Shown here one piece after another: positions 63,481 to 64,000 of a stretch of 64,000 nucleotides of DNA. Numbering within the stretch: position 1 is the stretch's first letter; every line of letters begins with the position of its first letter. The notes beneath the pieces were generated by a model. It did no database searches. It saw only the letters and a list, made by a program, of their open reading frames with translations, and had not been told where the DNA came from. The stretch is from contig OZ038459.1 in assembly GCA_964036195.1 (NCBI GenBank), positions 3,531,206-3,595,205 on the forward strand, given 5' to 3'. The DNA comes from Sphaerolaimus hirsutus. Lineage: Eukaryota; Nematoda; Chromadorea; Monhysterida; Sphaerolaimidae. Position numbers and translations under genes: made by a program.

Positions 63481-64000
63481 ATGACGGTGCCACCGCCGAA
63501 TGTAGAAGTTCCACCGCCACTGGGCAACCCATATGAAAAAACAGAATCAAACCTGTTGACGGAGTTGCAGAAAACTGTGCAAAGTTTGTCAACACAGATG
63601 AGTTTATTGGCAACTTCCGTCAACAAAATCTCTTCTCGCGATGAAATTTCTCATTCTCCAGTGGTGGGTACGCCCCAGCCGGCGGTGGAACCCCTAGTTT
63701 CGGGGGTGCAGCCAGTGGTGGGTACACCCCAGCCGGCATCGGAACCCCTAGTTTCGGGGGTGCAGCAGCCACAAGAGTGGCTAGTGAAACATTTATCCGC
63801 ATTGCCAAATGCGGCACAGGCACCCACAGTGGGTGATCGTTTGCAACATTGGATGTTAATAAGGCCCCATATTCTTGACAAAATACCGATGTTTAGGGGC
63901 AAAGGCGATGTGTTGTCGTTTTCTGAGTGGCGCCGCTTGGTGCGCAGCGCCGCAATTTCGGTGCCATCTGTTGATTTACTGCCACAGTTTTGGCAGGACA
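63481..64000 (+). CDS. Gag-like ORF start, partial (runs off the window)
   Basis: An open frame from ATG at 63481 to the window edge, at least 173 residues; the frame is also open upstream of the ATG. The N terminus is proline-rich (MTVPPPNVEVPPPLGNPYE), followed by an amphipathic segment (LLTELQKTVQSLSTQMSLL) that could form a short coiled coil. Next come two copies of an 18-residue repeat, PVVGTPQPxxEPLVSGVQ, and then MFRGKGDVLSFSEWRRLV. A proline-rich leader, coiled coil and an 'F(R/D)G.. W' entry to a capsid-like helical domain are typical of gag proteins of LTR retrotransposons, but I cannot assign a family from the N-terminal part alone. A cellular protein is possible. Confidence 0.5.
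   Translation, partial: MTVPPPNVEVPPPLGNPYEKTESNLLTELQKTVQSLSTQMSLLATSVNKISSRDEISHSPVVGTPQPAVEPLVSGVQPVVGTPQPASEPLVSGVQQPQEWLVKHLSALPNAAQAPTVGDRLQHWMLIRPHILDKIPMFRGKGDVLSFSEWRRLVRSAAISVPSVDLLPQFWQD

Overview
The window looks like nuclear DNA of an invertebrate animal. Coding sequence occurs as short exons with GT..AG borders and matched reading phases (a five-exon gene with a TATA box, a split immunoglobulin domain, a Snail/Scratch-like C2H2 zinc-finger exon, RRM exons). There are no operons, rRNAs or tRNAs that I can recognise, and one 200-base assembly gap (53229-53428). I cannot name the species. Most of the window is transposable-element DNA, mostly short non-autonomous elements nested in each other.

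Genes. An apparently intact Penelope-like reverse transcriptase ORF lies at 11290-12945. Just downstream is a TATA box (13226) and the first exon (13314-13460) of a gene I do not recognise. Its exons 2-5 occur twice in tandem: copy A at 17294-19792 and copy B at 26084-28700. An Ig-domain gene (minus strand, 33080-34214), a zinc-finger terminal exon (minus, 52903-53045), two RRM exon copies (minus, 60752-60879 and 62018-62133) and the start of a gag-like ORF running off the right edge (63481-64000) complete the coding content. Decayed BEL/Pao pol pieces sit at about 5890-7320 and 46330-47760, in both cases inside a DNA-transposon-like element.

Mobile DNA. Four integration signatures can be read directly from target-site duplications (TSDs), several of them confirmed by an empty paralogous site in this same window. 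(1) TA-flanked, mariner-like elements with CCGTA.. termini, plus a CAGGGTG.. family. (2) hAT-like elements with 8-bp TSDs. (3) Foldback elements with a 5-bp TSD that is always CCWGG or a near match. (4) One 14,755-bp element (35218-49972) that is almost entirely a palindrome, has a perfect 9-bp TSD, and sits inside a TA-type element.

Two things stand out. First, the interiors of many otherwise unrelated elements are filled with a family-specific short 'word' repeated in both orientations (TTTCCG, CGATAT, GCGCCA, GGCACC, ACGTAAA, CTCGAATTA plus C-runs, TTATTGGAG, and CCCCGGTCGGGG at the ends of the giant palindrome). The same terminus, TAGTGATG, is found with two different words. Second, one CCWGG element interrupts exon 3 of gene copy A so that removing a GT..AG interval would restore exactly the sequence of uninterrupted copy B. 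This is the arrangement expected of a newly born transposon-derived intron (introner).
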